Shown piece by piece: positions 1 through 7,870 of a stretch of 64,000 bases of DNA (positions within the stretch are counted from its first letter, which is position 1; each line of letters opens with the position of its first letter). The stretch lies in the NCBI RefSeq assembly GCF_025340265.1, contig NZ_CP022707.1, positions 124,001 through 188,000 of the forward strand, written 5' to 3'. This DNA comes from Novosphingobium sp. 9. Its GTDB lineage: Bacteria > Pseudomonadota > Alphaproteobacteria > Sphingomonadales > Sphingomonadaceae. The notes under the pieces were generated by a model. That model saw only the letters and a program-made list of their open reading frames with translations, had not been told where the DNA came from and searched no databases. Position numbers and translations under genes: made by a program.

Positions 1-1
1 G

Positions 2-667
2 GCCAATGCCCAGACCGTCGGCTTTCGCGCCGAGGAGGTTCAGGCCACGCCCATGACGCTGGACGGCCCGCAACTGCAGGTGCGCGCGATGACCGACACC
101 GAAGTGCGCGGCGCCAACATGAAGCAGGGCGAGATCACCCAGACCGGCCGCCCGCTGGACGTTGCGCTGGATGGACAGGCGATGCTGGCGGTGCAGGTCG
201 GCGACGGGAGCGAGGCCTATACCCGCAGGGGCGATCTCTCGGTCGCCTCCAGCGGGCTGCTCCAGAACGGCGACGGATTGCCGGTGCTGGGCGAAGGCGG
301 GCCGATCACCGTGCCGCCGGGGATGGGCGTGACCATCGGCCCCGACGGTGCGGTGCTCGCCGCCGATCCGGCAAATCCCGGAGGGGCACCGCAACGTCTT
401 GATCGCCTCAAGCTGGTATCTCCGACAGGCAGCCAGATCGAGAAAGACCTCGCCGGCCAGTTCCGCGTGAAAAACGGCGGCGTCCTTCCGGTCGACGAAA
501 ACGCCAAGGTGGTGCCCGGCGCGCTGGAGAAGTCGAACGTCAACACCTCGCAGGTCTTGGTCGACATGATCTCTGCCCAGCGCCTGTTCGATATGCGCAC
601 CAAGATGGTCGAGACCGCCCGCCAGCTCGACGAGAGCGGCGCCCGCCTGATGCGCATGGATGGCTGA
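2..667 (+). CDS. flgF: Flagellar basal-body rod protein FlgF, 5' end missing
   Basis: Proximal rod subunit of the flagellum. The window opens inside the gene: the frame is open from base 2 and reads ANAQTVGFRAEE before the first internal ATG at 53. The C-terminal end has the typical flg_bbr pattern (EKSNVN...MI.AQR.F..RTKMV), in which the two ends of rod/hook proteins form a coiled coil. It is followed 38 bases later by flgG, the usual order. FlgF rather than FlgG is chosen from the shorter core, the order, and because the next gene is a clear FlgG. The N-terminus cannot be assessed. Confidence 0.9.
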   Translation, partial: ANAQTVGFRAEEVQATPMTLDGPQLQVRAMTDTEVRGANMKQGEITQTGRPLDVALDGQAMLAVQVGDGSEAYTRRGDLSVASSGLLQNGDGLPVLGEGGPITVPPGMGVTIGPDGAVLAADPANPGGAPQRLDRLKLVSPTGSQIEKDLAGQFRVKNGGVLPVDENAKVVPGALEKSNVNTSQVLVDMISAQRLFDMRTKMVETARQLDESGARLMRMDG

Positions 668-705
668 GCCGTAACGGTTCGGCAGCACAACAAGAGGATA
701 ACCCG

Positions 706-1494
706 ATGCCCAGTTCCGCTCTACAGGTCGCCCGCACCGGGCTTGAGGCGCAGGACACGCGCATGCGCGTGATCGCCAACAACCTCGCCAACGTATCGAC
801 CACCGCCTTCAAGCGCGACCGCGCCAACTTCGAGACGCTGGCCTATCAGGACGCGCGCGTCGCCGGTGCCCAGTCGTCCAGCGAGACCGCCTATGCCACC
901 GGGCTGAATCTCGGCACCGGCGTCGGCGTCCAGTCGACCAGCCGGATGGAGACGCAAGGCACGCTCCAGAGCACCTCGAACAGCCTCGACCTCGCGCTCG
1001 ATGGCGACGGCTACTTTCAGGTCGCGCTGCCCGGCGGCCAGCTGGCCTATACCCGCGCGGGCAATTTCAGCCGCTCGGCAGAGGGCCAGCTGGTGACGTC
1101 GCAGGGCTATCCCGTGCAGCCCGCGATTACCATTCCCGAAGGCGCGACCTCGATCACGATCTCGACCGACGGCACGGTGTCGGCCCAGCTTTCGGGCCAG
1201 TCCGAGCCTTCGCAGCTGGGCCAGATCACTATCGCCAGCTTCACCAATGCGGCGGGGCTGCAATCCTCGTCCGACAACTTCATGCTCGAAACCGCCGCCA
1301 GCGGCCCTGCACAGATCGGTGTTGCGGGCGAGGACGGGCGCGGACAGATCCGGCAGGGCATGCTCGAAGCCTCGAACGTCAGCATCGTCGAGGAACTGGT
1401 CGACATGATCGAGGCGCAGCGAAGCTACGAGATCAACTCGAAGATGATCTCCGCCGTCGACGAGATGCTCAAGAACGCGAACCAGACGCTCTGA
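706..1494 (+). CDS. flgG: Flagellar distal rod protein FlgG
   Basis: Distal rod subunit, 262 residues, the family's usual length. The N-terminus (SSALQVARTGLEAQDTRMRV, then IANNLANVSTTAFKR) is the classic flagellar rod signature and the C-terminus (LEASNVSIVEELVDMIEAQR) is the matching helix. The start is supported by an AGAGGA-like ribosome site about 8 bases upstream. It sits between flgF and flgH in the rod/ring operon, with flgH starting 3 bases after its stop. Confidence 0.95.
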   Translation: MPSSALQVARTGLEAQDTRMRVIANNLANVSTTAFKRDRANFETLAYQDARVAGAQSSSETAYATGLNLGTGVGVQSTSRMETQGTLQSTSNSLDLALDGDGYFQVALPGGQLAYTRAGNFSRSAEGQLVTSQGYPVQPAITIPEGATSITISTDGTVSAQLSGQSEPSQLGQITIASFTNAAGLQSSSDNFMLETAASGPAQIGVAGEDGRGQIRQGMLEASNVSIVEELVDMIEAQRSYEINSKMISAVDEMLKNANQTL

Positions 1495-1496
1495 TC

Positions 1497-2177
1497 ATGA
1501 AGCGGCGCATCACCCTTCTGCTTTCGGCGGCGGTGCTGGCAGGGTTTCCCATGCTGCCAGCGCTCGCCGCGAAGAAGCCGCCCAAGCCTTCGGGCTACGA
1601 GCCGACGCTGCCCGCCGCGCCCGCGCCGGTCGCAGCCGCGCCGACCGGCGGCATCTTCTCGGCGACGATGGGCTATGCACCGCTCTATGCCGGAACCCGC
1701 GCGCATGCGGTGGGCGATCCGGTTACTATCGTCCTGCTGGAAAGCACCACCGCGTCCAAGGCGGTCAGTTCCAAGAGCCAGAAGGGCGGCGGCGCCTCGA
1801 TCACCCCGCCCAGCGCCGGGCTGCTGTCGTTTCTCAACCCCAATGCCCTTAATGCCAGCTCGTCCTCGTCGTTCAATGGTCAGGGCAATGCGGCGCAGAC
1901 CAGCGCGCTGGCATCGACGCTCACCGTCACCATCGCCGAAGTGCGCCCCAACGGGACCGCACTGGTTCGAGGAGAAAAGCAGATGTTGCTGAGCCAGGGC
2001 GATGAATGGGTCCGCTTTTCGGGGATCGTGCGCCTTGCCGACATCGACGAGGACAACGCCATCGCCTCTACCCGCGTGGCCGACGCCCATATTCAGTATT
2101 CCGGCAAAGGCGCGTTGCAGACCGCCAGCAAGCAGGGCTGGCTGGGCCGCTTCTTCAACGCGATCTCCCCGTTCTGA
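1497..2177 (+). CDS. flgH: Flagellar L-ring protein FlgH, no lipobox cysteine
   Basis: Forms the outer-membrane L-ring around the rod. It has 226 residues, with an N-terminal signal peptide (charged MKRR, hydrophobic stretch, ALAA cleavage region) and a C-terminal FlgH domain (GEKQMLLSQGDEWVRFSGIVR and ADAHIQYSGKG are strong family motifs). FlgH is normally a lipoprotein, but this protein has no cysteine at all, so it appears to be handled by signal peptidase I. It is rich in Ala/Pro after the signal. Its stop overlaps the flgI start (TGATG). Confidence 0.93.
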   Translation: MKRRITLLLSAAVLAGFPMLPALAAKKPPKPSGYEPTLPAAPAPVAAAPTGGIFSATMGYAPLYAGTRAHAVGDPVTIVLLESTTASKAVSSKSQKGGGASITPPSAGLLSFLNPNALNASSSSSFNGQGNAAQTSALASTLTVTIAEVRPNGTALVRGEKQMLLSQGDEWVRFSGIVRLADIDEDNAIASTRVADAHIQYSGKGALQTASKQGWLGRFFNAISPF

Positions 2178-3337
2178 TGGCCCGGACAACACCTCCGATC
2201 GCGCGAGCGTTCGCCTCTCTTCTCCGCTCCCGCAGGCTAGAGGGGAACTGGTGGCTCGCGCCCGTTGCTGCGCTCGCGATCCTCAGCCCCGGCACTGCGA
2301 TGGCCGAGCGCGTGCGCGATCTCGGCCAGTTCCAGGGCGTGCGTTCGAACCAGTTGACCGGCTACGGCGTAGTCGTCGGCCTGCCCGGCACCGGCGACGA
2401 CAATCTGGAATATCTGACGCAGGCGATGAAGGGCGTCTCGGGCCGCATGGGCCTGACGCTGCCCGCAGGTGTCTCCCCCGGCCTCAAGAACGCCGCGGCG
2501 GTAATGGTGACGGCGGACCTTCCCGCTTTCGCCAAGCCCGGCCAGCGCATCGACGTGACCGTATCGACCATCGGCAAGGCCAAGTCGCTGCGCGGCGGGG
2601 CGCTGATCATGGCGCCGCTCTATGGCGCGGACGGGCAGATCTACGCGATGGCGCAGGGCAACCTCGCCGTGGGTGGCCTCGACGCCTCGGGGCGCGACGG
2701 CTCGAAAGTCACCGTCAATATCCCGACCGTGGGCCGCATTGCCGAGGGTGCCTCGGTGGAGCGCGCCGTCGCCACCGGGTTCGATACCGCGCCGGTGCTG
2801 CGCTGGAACCTGTTCGACGCCGATTTCCTCACCGCCGCACGGGTGCGCGATGCGATCAACCAGCGCCTGCCCGGCATCGCCACGGTGGAGGACGGGGTGA
2901 CGCTGGCGCTCACCCTGCCCGCCGATCCCAACTCACGCGCCTCGATGATGGCGGCGATCGAGATGATCGACGTCGCCCCCGCCGAAACGCAGGCGCGGGT
3001 CATCGTCAACAGCCGCACCGGGACCGTGGTCATCAACTCGGCCGTGCGCCTCTCGCCTGCCGCGATCAGCCACGGCAAGCTGACGGTGCGCATCGACGAG
3101 GACCAGCACGTCTCGCAGCCGCGCCCGTTCGGCAACGGCCAGACGCAGACCGAGCAGCACTCCGCCATTTCGGTGGACGACGAGAAGCACGCGGTGGCAC
3201 TGTTCAAGGGCGGCGCCTCACTGTCCAAGGTGGTGGACGCGCTCAACATGCTGGGCGTCACCCCGTCCGATCTCGTGGCGATCCTGGAAGCGCTGAAGCA
3301 GGCAGGCGCGCTCAAGGCCGAGATGGTGGTGATATGA
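2177..3337 (+). CDS. flgI: Flagellar P-ring protein FlgI
   Basis: Periplasmic P-ring subunit, 386 residues. The ATG at 2177 shares a base with the flgH stop, which suggests translational coupling. A long signal region ends near ALAILSPGTAMA, and the mature protein begins ERVRDLGQFQGVRSNQLTGY, the family hallmark. GTGDDN and the C-terminal VVDALNMLGVTPSDLVAILE also match FlgI. The frame stays open upstream of 2177 inside flgH, but that extension is flgH read out of frame. Confidence 0.95.
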   Translation: MARTTPPIARAFASLLRSRRLEGNWWLAPVAALAILSPGTAMAERVRDLGQFQGVRSNQLTGYGVVVGLPGTGDDNLEYLTQAMKGVSGRMGLTLPAGVSPGLKNAAAVMVTADLPAFAKPGQRIDVTVSTIGKAKSLRGGALIMAPLYGADGQIYAMAQGNLAVGGLDASGRDGSKVTVNIPTVGRIAEGASVERAVATGFDTAPVLRWNLFDADFLTAARVRDAINQRLPGIATVEDGVTLALTLPADPNSRASMMAAIEMIDVAPAETQARVIVNSRTGTVVINSAVRLSPAAISHGKLTVRIDEDQHVSQPRPFGNGQTQTEQHSAISVDDEKHAVALFKGGASLSKVVDALNMLGVTPSDLVAILEALKQAGALKAEMVVI

Positions 3338-3726
3338 GCCCGCTGCTGCCTCCCACCTCCGCAGCCAGCCAGACCTCTGCCTTGGGCAAAACCGCTGGCA
3401 AGACCGAGCAGGACAAGCTGCACGAGACGGCGCAGCAGTTCGAGGCGCTGTTCCTGCGCCAGATGCTGGGCGCCGCGCGCAAGACCGACTTCGGCAGCGG
3501 CAGCGATGAAGGCGCGGTGTTCGGCACCGATCCCGGCACCGACACCTTCCGCCAGATGCAGGACGACAACTTTGCCGACATCACCGCGAAAAGCGGCACG
3601 CTGGGCTTCGCCTCGCTGATCGAGGCGCAGATGGCGCGGTTCCTGCCTGCTGATACCGCAAACAGCGCAGGCGACGCCGACAAGGGCGCTCCCCCCTCCC
3701 CCAACCCTACAGACACGAAAGGCTGA
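3334..3726 (+). CDS. flgJ: FlgJ-type rod-binding protein, rod domain only
   Basis: Small protein of 130 residues matching the N-terminal rod-scaffold domain of FlgJ (LHETAQQFEALFLRQMLGAAR ... FADITAKSGTLGFASLIEAQM). The C-terminal peptidoglycan hydrolase domain found in enteric FlgJ is missing, as is common in alphaproteobacteria, so a separate lytic enzyme must open the wall. ATG at 3334 overlaps the flgI stop by four bases (ATGA). Confidence 0.88.
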   Translation: MSPLLPPTSAASQTSALGKTAGKTEQDKLHETAQQFEALFLRQMLGAARKTDFGSGSDEGAVFGTDPGTDTFRQMQDDNFADITAKSGTLGFASLIEAQMARFLPADTANSAGDADKGAPPSPNPTDTKG

Positions 3727-3732
3727 CCGGCG

Positions 3733-5082
3733 ATGTCCTCCGACATGATGTCCATTGCCAAGAGCGGCATCCGCGCCTCGCGCGCCGCGCTCGACGTGAC
3801 GGCCAGCAACATCGCCAATGCCGCTTCGGAAACCTATGTCCGGCGCAGCGTCACTACGGTGGAAGTGGTCGGCGGCACGCTGTCGATGACGCAGGCCGCC
3901 GTCAGCCTTTCGGGCACGCGGATCACCGGGATCACCCGCAATGCCGACACCTTCCGGCAGGCCGAAGTGCGCCGCACCGGCGCCGATGCCGCGCGCGCAG
4001 ATGCCGAAGTCACCGGGCTGACCGGCATCGAGAGCGCCGTCGAACAGTCCGGCGCCTACGATGCGGTGGTCGATTTCGAGGCCAGCCTCCAGCAGCTTGC
4101 CACCTCGCCTACCGATGGCTCGTTGCGCGCTGCCACGGTGGAGAAGGCGCGCACCATGGCGCAGACCTTCAACACCGCCGCGCAAGGGCTCGATGCAGCG
4201 GGCGAAGGGCTGCGACTGGAAGCACAGGGCGGGGTCGACAGCGTGAACAGCGCCGCCGCCGCGCTCGCCAAGGTCAACCAGAAGCTGTCGCGCGCCATCG
4301 ACGGATCAAGCGACCAGTCCAGCCTGCTCGACCAGCGCGACGCCCTGCTCGAACAGATGAGCCAGCAGACCGGGATCGCCACCACGATCAATGCCGACAA
4401 GACCGCGACCGTCACCCTCGGCGGCGCGACCGGCGTGGCGCTGGTGAACGGTGCCAGTGCCGGAACCCTGGCGATGACCAGCGCCAGCGACGGCACGATT
4501 GCCTTCTCGGTGACGAACGGCGGGACCAGCAAGGCGGTGACGCTCGATGCCGGGGCGCTGGCGGGCAAGAGCCAGGCCCTGGTCACGTTGGCCAGTACCC
4601 GCAGCCAGCTCGACGCAGTGGCCGCCTCGGTGATCGGCACGGTGAACGCCGCGCAAGCGCAAGGCGTCGATATCAAGGGCAACGCGGGCCAGCCGCTGTT
4701 CTCCGGCACCGGCGCGGGCGACATGGCAATGGTGGCAAGCGGCGGCGATGCATTGGCGACCGCGCCTGCCGGGGCTGCTGCGGGAAGCCGCGATGCGAGC
4801 AACCTCACCGCGCTGCGCAGCGCGTGGGACAGTGCCACGCCCGCCAGGGCGATGGATCAGGTGCTGTTCGACATTTCCAGCGCCGTCGCCGGTCGCACGG
4901 TGACGCGCGACACGCTGCAATCCATCGCGGACACGACCTCGGCAGCGCTCAAGGCGCAGACCGGCGTCGATTTCGACGAGGAGGCCACGAACCTCGTGCG
5001 CTACCAGCAGGCCTATCAGGCTTCGGGCCGGGTAATGCAGGTCGCCTCGGACATCTTCGACACCATTCTCGGCATCAGGTGA
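3733..5082 (+). CDS. flgK: Flagellar hook-associated protein 1, FlgK
   Basis: Hook-filament junction protein, 449 residues. The N-terminus (MSIAKSGIRASRAALDVTASNIANAA) carries the flagellar rod-type helix. The middle has the FlgK motif DQRDALLEQMSQQTGI, and the C-terminus (DEEATNLVRYQQAYQASGRVM) forms the coiled coil with it. It follows flgJ by six bases and precedes flgL, the standard hook-junction pair. Confidence 0.95.
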   Translation: MSSDMMSIAKSGIRASRAALDVTASNIANAASETYVRRSVTTVEVVGGTLSMTQAAVSLSGTRITGITRNADTFRQAEVRRTGADAARADAEVTGLTGIESAVEQSGAYDAVVDFEASLQQLATSPTDGSLRAATVEKARTMAQTFNTAAQGLDAAGEGLRLEAQGGVDSVNSAAAALAKVNQKLSRAIDGSSDQSSLLDQRDALLEQMSQQTGIATTINADKTATVTLGGATGVALVNGASAGTLAMTSASDGTIAFSVTNGGTSKAVTLDAGALAGKSQALVTLASTRSQLDAVAASVIGTVNAAQAQGVDIKGNAGQPLFSGTGAGDMAMVASGGDALATAPAGAAAGSRDASNLTALRSAWDSATPARAMDQVLFDISSAVAGRTVTRDTLQSIADTTSAALKAQTGVDFDEEATNLVRYQQAYQASGRVMQVASDIFDTILGIR

Positions 5083-5086
5083 GACC

Positions 5087-6025
5087 ATGACCAGCATTCC
5101 CGGCAGCGGCGTCACAACCGCGACAGGCGCTTTCTACGACCGTTCGCTCAGCGACATGAAGAGCCTGCGCGCACAGGCCGAGACGCTGCAAACGCAGGCC
5201 TCGACCGGCAACCGCCTGACGCGTTCGTCCGACGATCCGGTCGCCGCCTCGCGCCTGCGGCTGATGGCGCGCGCCGATGCGCTCTCGAAGATCGACACTG
5301 CCACCGCTTCTCAGGCGAGTTCGGACCTGCAACTGGCCGATGCCACCATGTCCGACATGGCCGATGCCCTGACTCGCGCCAAGGAACTGACCGTGCAGGC
5401 GTCCACCGGCACGCTCTCGCCAGACCAGCGCAAGGCGATCGGCTCGGAACTGGGCAGCATCTATGACACGCTGTTCTCGCTCGCCAATACGAAGGATTCC
5501 TCGGGCAACGCGCTGTTCGGCGGACAGGGCAGCTCGGCGGCCTATTCGCTCGATGCCGCAGGCAAGCCCAGCTATTCGGGCGGCACTGGCGCTGGCCCGG
5601 TCTCGCTGGGCGAAGGGCAAGCCGTCACCCCGTCGATGACCGGGCCGGAGTTCCTCACCTTCAAGGATGCCGATGGCAACCAGACCGACCTGCTCTCGAT
5701 GATGAAGGGGCTGGCCGATGCGCTGTCCACCACCTCGGGCGATCCGGTGGCAGCGGCCAGCAAGGGCCTGACCGACCTCGACAGTGGCCTGAACGCCCTC
5801 ACCACCGGGCAGACCGTGGTCGGCACGCGGATGGCGTGGATCGACCTCACCACCGACCGGCGCACCACCAGCCAGACCACCCGCACCCAGCTGGAAAGCG
5901 ACATCGGGCAGGTCGACATCGCCGATGCCGTTACCCGGTTGCAGCAGACGATGACCGTGCTGGAGGCCAGCCAGGCCAGCTTCGCCAAGCTCGCCTCGCT
6001 CAGCCTGTTCGACCAGATCAGCTGA
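5087..6025 (+). CDS. flgL: Flagellar hook-associated protein 3, FlgL
   Basis: Second hook-filament junction protein, 312 residues, flagellin-like at both ends. The N-terminal region includes QTQASTGNRLTRSSDDPVAASR and the C-terminal region includes DAVTRLQQTMTVLEASQASFAKLASLSLFD. It starts four bases after the flgK stop (TGAGACCATG). It is the last gene of the flg block before the motor genes. Confidence 0.94.
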   Translation: MTSIPGSGVTTATGAFYDRSLSDMKSLRAQAETLQTQASTGNRLTRSSDDPVAASRLRLMARADALSKIDTATASQASSDLQLADATMSDMADALTRAKELTVQASTGTLSPDQRKAIGSELGSIYDTLFSLANTKDSSGNALFGGQGSSAAYSLDAAGKPSYSGGTGAGPVSLGEGQAVTPSMTGPEFLTFKDADGNQTDLLSMMKGLADALSTTSGDPVAAASKGLTDLDSGLNALTTGQTVVGTRMAWIDLTTDRRTTSQTTRTQLESDIGQVDIADAVTRLQQTMTVLEASQASFAKLASLSLFDQIS

Positions 6026-6066
6026 CAGCCCAGTACCTGACAGCCAGGCACCTGACAGAAAGCCCC
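6022..6066 (+). repeat. 15-bp imperfect tandem repeat between flgL and motA
   Basis: Three consecutive 15-base units, each beginning CTGACAG, at 6022-6036, 6037-6051 and 6052-6066. The first two share CTGACAGCC and end in AC; the third is more diverged. The first unit contains the flgL stop codon and the last ends just before the motA start region. No function is evident. Confidence 0.75.
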
Positions 6067-6071
6067 GCACC

Positions 6072-6935
6072 ATGTTCGTAATCATCGGCATCGTCATCCT
6101 GCTGGCGATGGTGTTCGGCGGCTTTGCCATCACCGGCGGCGCGCTTGGCCCGGTGATGGAGGCGATCCCGCACGAAATGCTGATCATCGGCGGCGCCGCC
6201 GTGGGCGCGATCGTCACCGGCAACTCGATGCATGAGCTGAAGGCGCTGGGCAAAGGCATGGCCAAAGTGTTCAAGGGTCCGCGCCACAACAAGCAGGATC
6301 ATGTCGACGTGATCGTGCTGGTTACGCGGCTGATGAAGATCCTGCGCGCCGAAGGACCGGTGGCGCTGGAAAGCCATGTCACCGATCCCAAGGCCTCCGC
6401 CGTCTTCGCCGAGTTTCCGCGCATTCTGGGGAACGACGCGCTTGTCCACCTGATCGCCGACACGCTGACGCTGATCGTCGTTTCTTCCGGCACGCTGGAA
6501 GTGAACGCGGTGGAAGACGTCATGGACAATGCGATGAAGACGCATTTCCACGAGATGCACGAGCCGCAGCACGCGCTGCAGGGGCTGGCCGATGCGCTCC
6601 CCGCGCTCGGCATCGTCGCCGCCGTGCTGGGTGTGGTGAAGACGATGGGCTCGATCGACAAGCCGCCCTCGATCCTGGGCGGGATGATCGGCTCGGCGCT
6701 GGTCGGCACCTTCATGGGCGTGCTGCTGGCCTACGGGATCGTCGCGCCGATGGCCGGGCGGTTGAAGCAGATCGTCGAGCAGGATGAGCAGATCTTCCAC
6801 GCGGTGAAGCAGGTGGTGATCGCAAGCCTGCACGGCTGGCCGCAGCCGCTGGTGGTGGAATCCGCGCGCTCGGGCCTTGGCCACGCCTTCCGCCCCGGCC
6901 TCTCCGAGCTGCTCGACGCGATGAGAGGCCGCTGA
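6072..6935 (+). CDS. motA: Flagellar stator protein MotA
   Basis: Inner-membrane stator subunit that couples ion flow to rotor torque, 287 residues. An N-terminal membrane helix (FVIIGIVILLAMVFGGFAI) is followed by MLIIGGAAVGAIVTGNS, a cytoplasmic loop, and the conserved LADALPALGIVAAVLGVVKTM segment containing the helix-3 proline. The next gene is motB with one base between stop and start, as expected for a stator operon. It probably forms a proton-driven stator, but the ion cannot be decided from sequence alone. Confidence 0.95.
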   Translation: MFVIIGIVILLAMVFGGFAITGGALGPVMEAIPHEMLIIGGAAVGAIVTGNSMHELKALGKGMAKVFKGPRHNKQDHVDVIVLVTRLMKILRAEGPVALESHVTDPKASAVFAEFPRILGNDALVHLIADTLTLIVVSSGTLEVNAVEDVMDNAMKTHFHEMHEPQHALQGLADALPALGIVAAVLGVVKTMGSIDKPPSILGGMIGSALVGTFMGVLLAYGIVAPMAGRLKQIVEQDEQIFHAVKQVVIASLHGWPQPLVVESARSGLGHAFRPGLSELLDAMRGR

Positions 6936-6936
6936 G

Positions 6937-7767
6937 GTGGCGACGCAGAAGAACGAGCCCCCGCGCCCGATCATCGTCAAGAAGATCACCATCGTTGCAG
7001 GCGGGCATCACGGCGGCGCCTGGAAAGTCGCCTATGCCGATTTCGTGACCGCGATGATGGCGTTCTTCCTGCTGCTGTGGATCGTCGGCGCCACCACCGA
7101 GAAACAGCGCAAGGGCATTGCCGACTACTTCGCACCCACCCTCGTCAAGACGCGCGAGCAGAGCGCGGGCTCGGCCAACGGCCTGCTCGGCGGCTCGTCG
7201 CTGGTGGACAAGGACAACCTGCCGCATCCGGGCGGCAGCGGCACGCGCACGATCACGATCCCGCGCGATTCCACCGGCGGCAAGCTGGAGGGCGGCACCA
7301 AGATCAAGCGCGCCGCCCGCGCCAAGCAGCGGCTGGAAACCAAGCTCGCCTCCACCCCCGAACTGCGCCGCCTCGCCAAACAGGTGCGGTTGGTCGACAC
7401 CACCGAGGGCGTGCGGGTCGATCTGGTCGACAATGCCGATTTCTCGATGTTCCGCATGGGCACGACCGTGCTGACCGGCGAGGCAAGCGCGTTGCTGGGC
7501 GCCATCGCGCAGGCTCTCGGCCCCGACGGTGGCCAGCTGACCGTACGCGGCCATACCGACGCGCTGCCCTACAAGCCGGGCCTCACCGGCAACAACTGGT
7601 CGCTCTCCGCAGGCCGCGCCGAGGCGACCCGGCAAGCGCTGATCCGCGACGGCATGGGCGCCGACCACTTCCGCCGCATCGAAGGCGTTGCCGACATGGA
7701 ACCGCTGATCCCTGCCGACCCGCACGATCCGCGCAACCGCCGCATCTCGATCACCGTTTTGAACTGA
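6937..7767 (+). CDS. motB: Flagellar stator protein MotB, GTG start
   Basis: Stator partner of MotA that anchors to peptidoglycan, 276 residues. After a basic cytoplasmic tail (IIVKKITIVAGGHHGGAWKV) comes the single membrane helix YADFVTAMMAFFLLLWIVG with the essential ion-binding Asp in YADF. The C-terminus is an OmpA-like peptidoglycan domain (VRGHTDALPY ... WSLSAGRAEATRQALI ... PRNRRISI). The start is GTG at 6937, one base after the motA stop. Confidence 0.95.
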   Translation: MATQKNEPPRPIIVKKITIVAGGHHGGAWKVAYADFVTAMMAFFLLLWIVGATTEKQRKGIADYFAPTLVKTREQSAGSANGLLGGSSLVDKDNLPHPGGSGTRTITIPRDSTGGKLEGGTKIKRAARAKQRLETKLASTPELRRLAKQVRLVDTTEGVRVDLVDNADFSMFRMGTTVLTGEASALLGAIAQALGPDGGQLTVRGHTDALPYKPGLTGNNWSLSAGRAEATRQALIRDGMGADHFRRIEGVADMEPLIPADPHDPRNRRISITVLN

Positions 7768-7810
7768 AATCACGGGCTGAACTGATTTTCCGCCCCCTCA
7801 AAACGCGAAA

Positions 7811-7839
7811 CGGCGGCGGATCGTATCGATCCGCCGCCG
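7811..7839. terminator. Hairpin between convergent motB and the TonB receptor gene
   Basis: Perfect 13-bp stem (7811-7823 with 7827-7839) and a 3-base TAT loop, lying in the 103-base gap between the two convergent stop codons. Short A/T runs flank both sides (AAA before, TTT after), so it can act in both directions. Confidence 0.75.
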
Positions 7840-7870
7840 CTCGTTTCGGTCACTCGAAGTGCCGGAAGGC

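Noticed and set aside
2641..4185. 514-codon - strand frame across flgI, flgJ and flgK
   Set aside because: Crosses three well-supported + strand genes and has no recognisable protein features.
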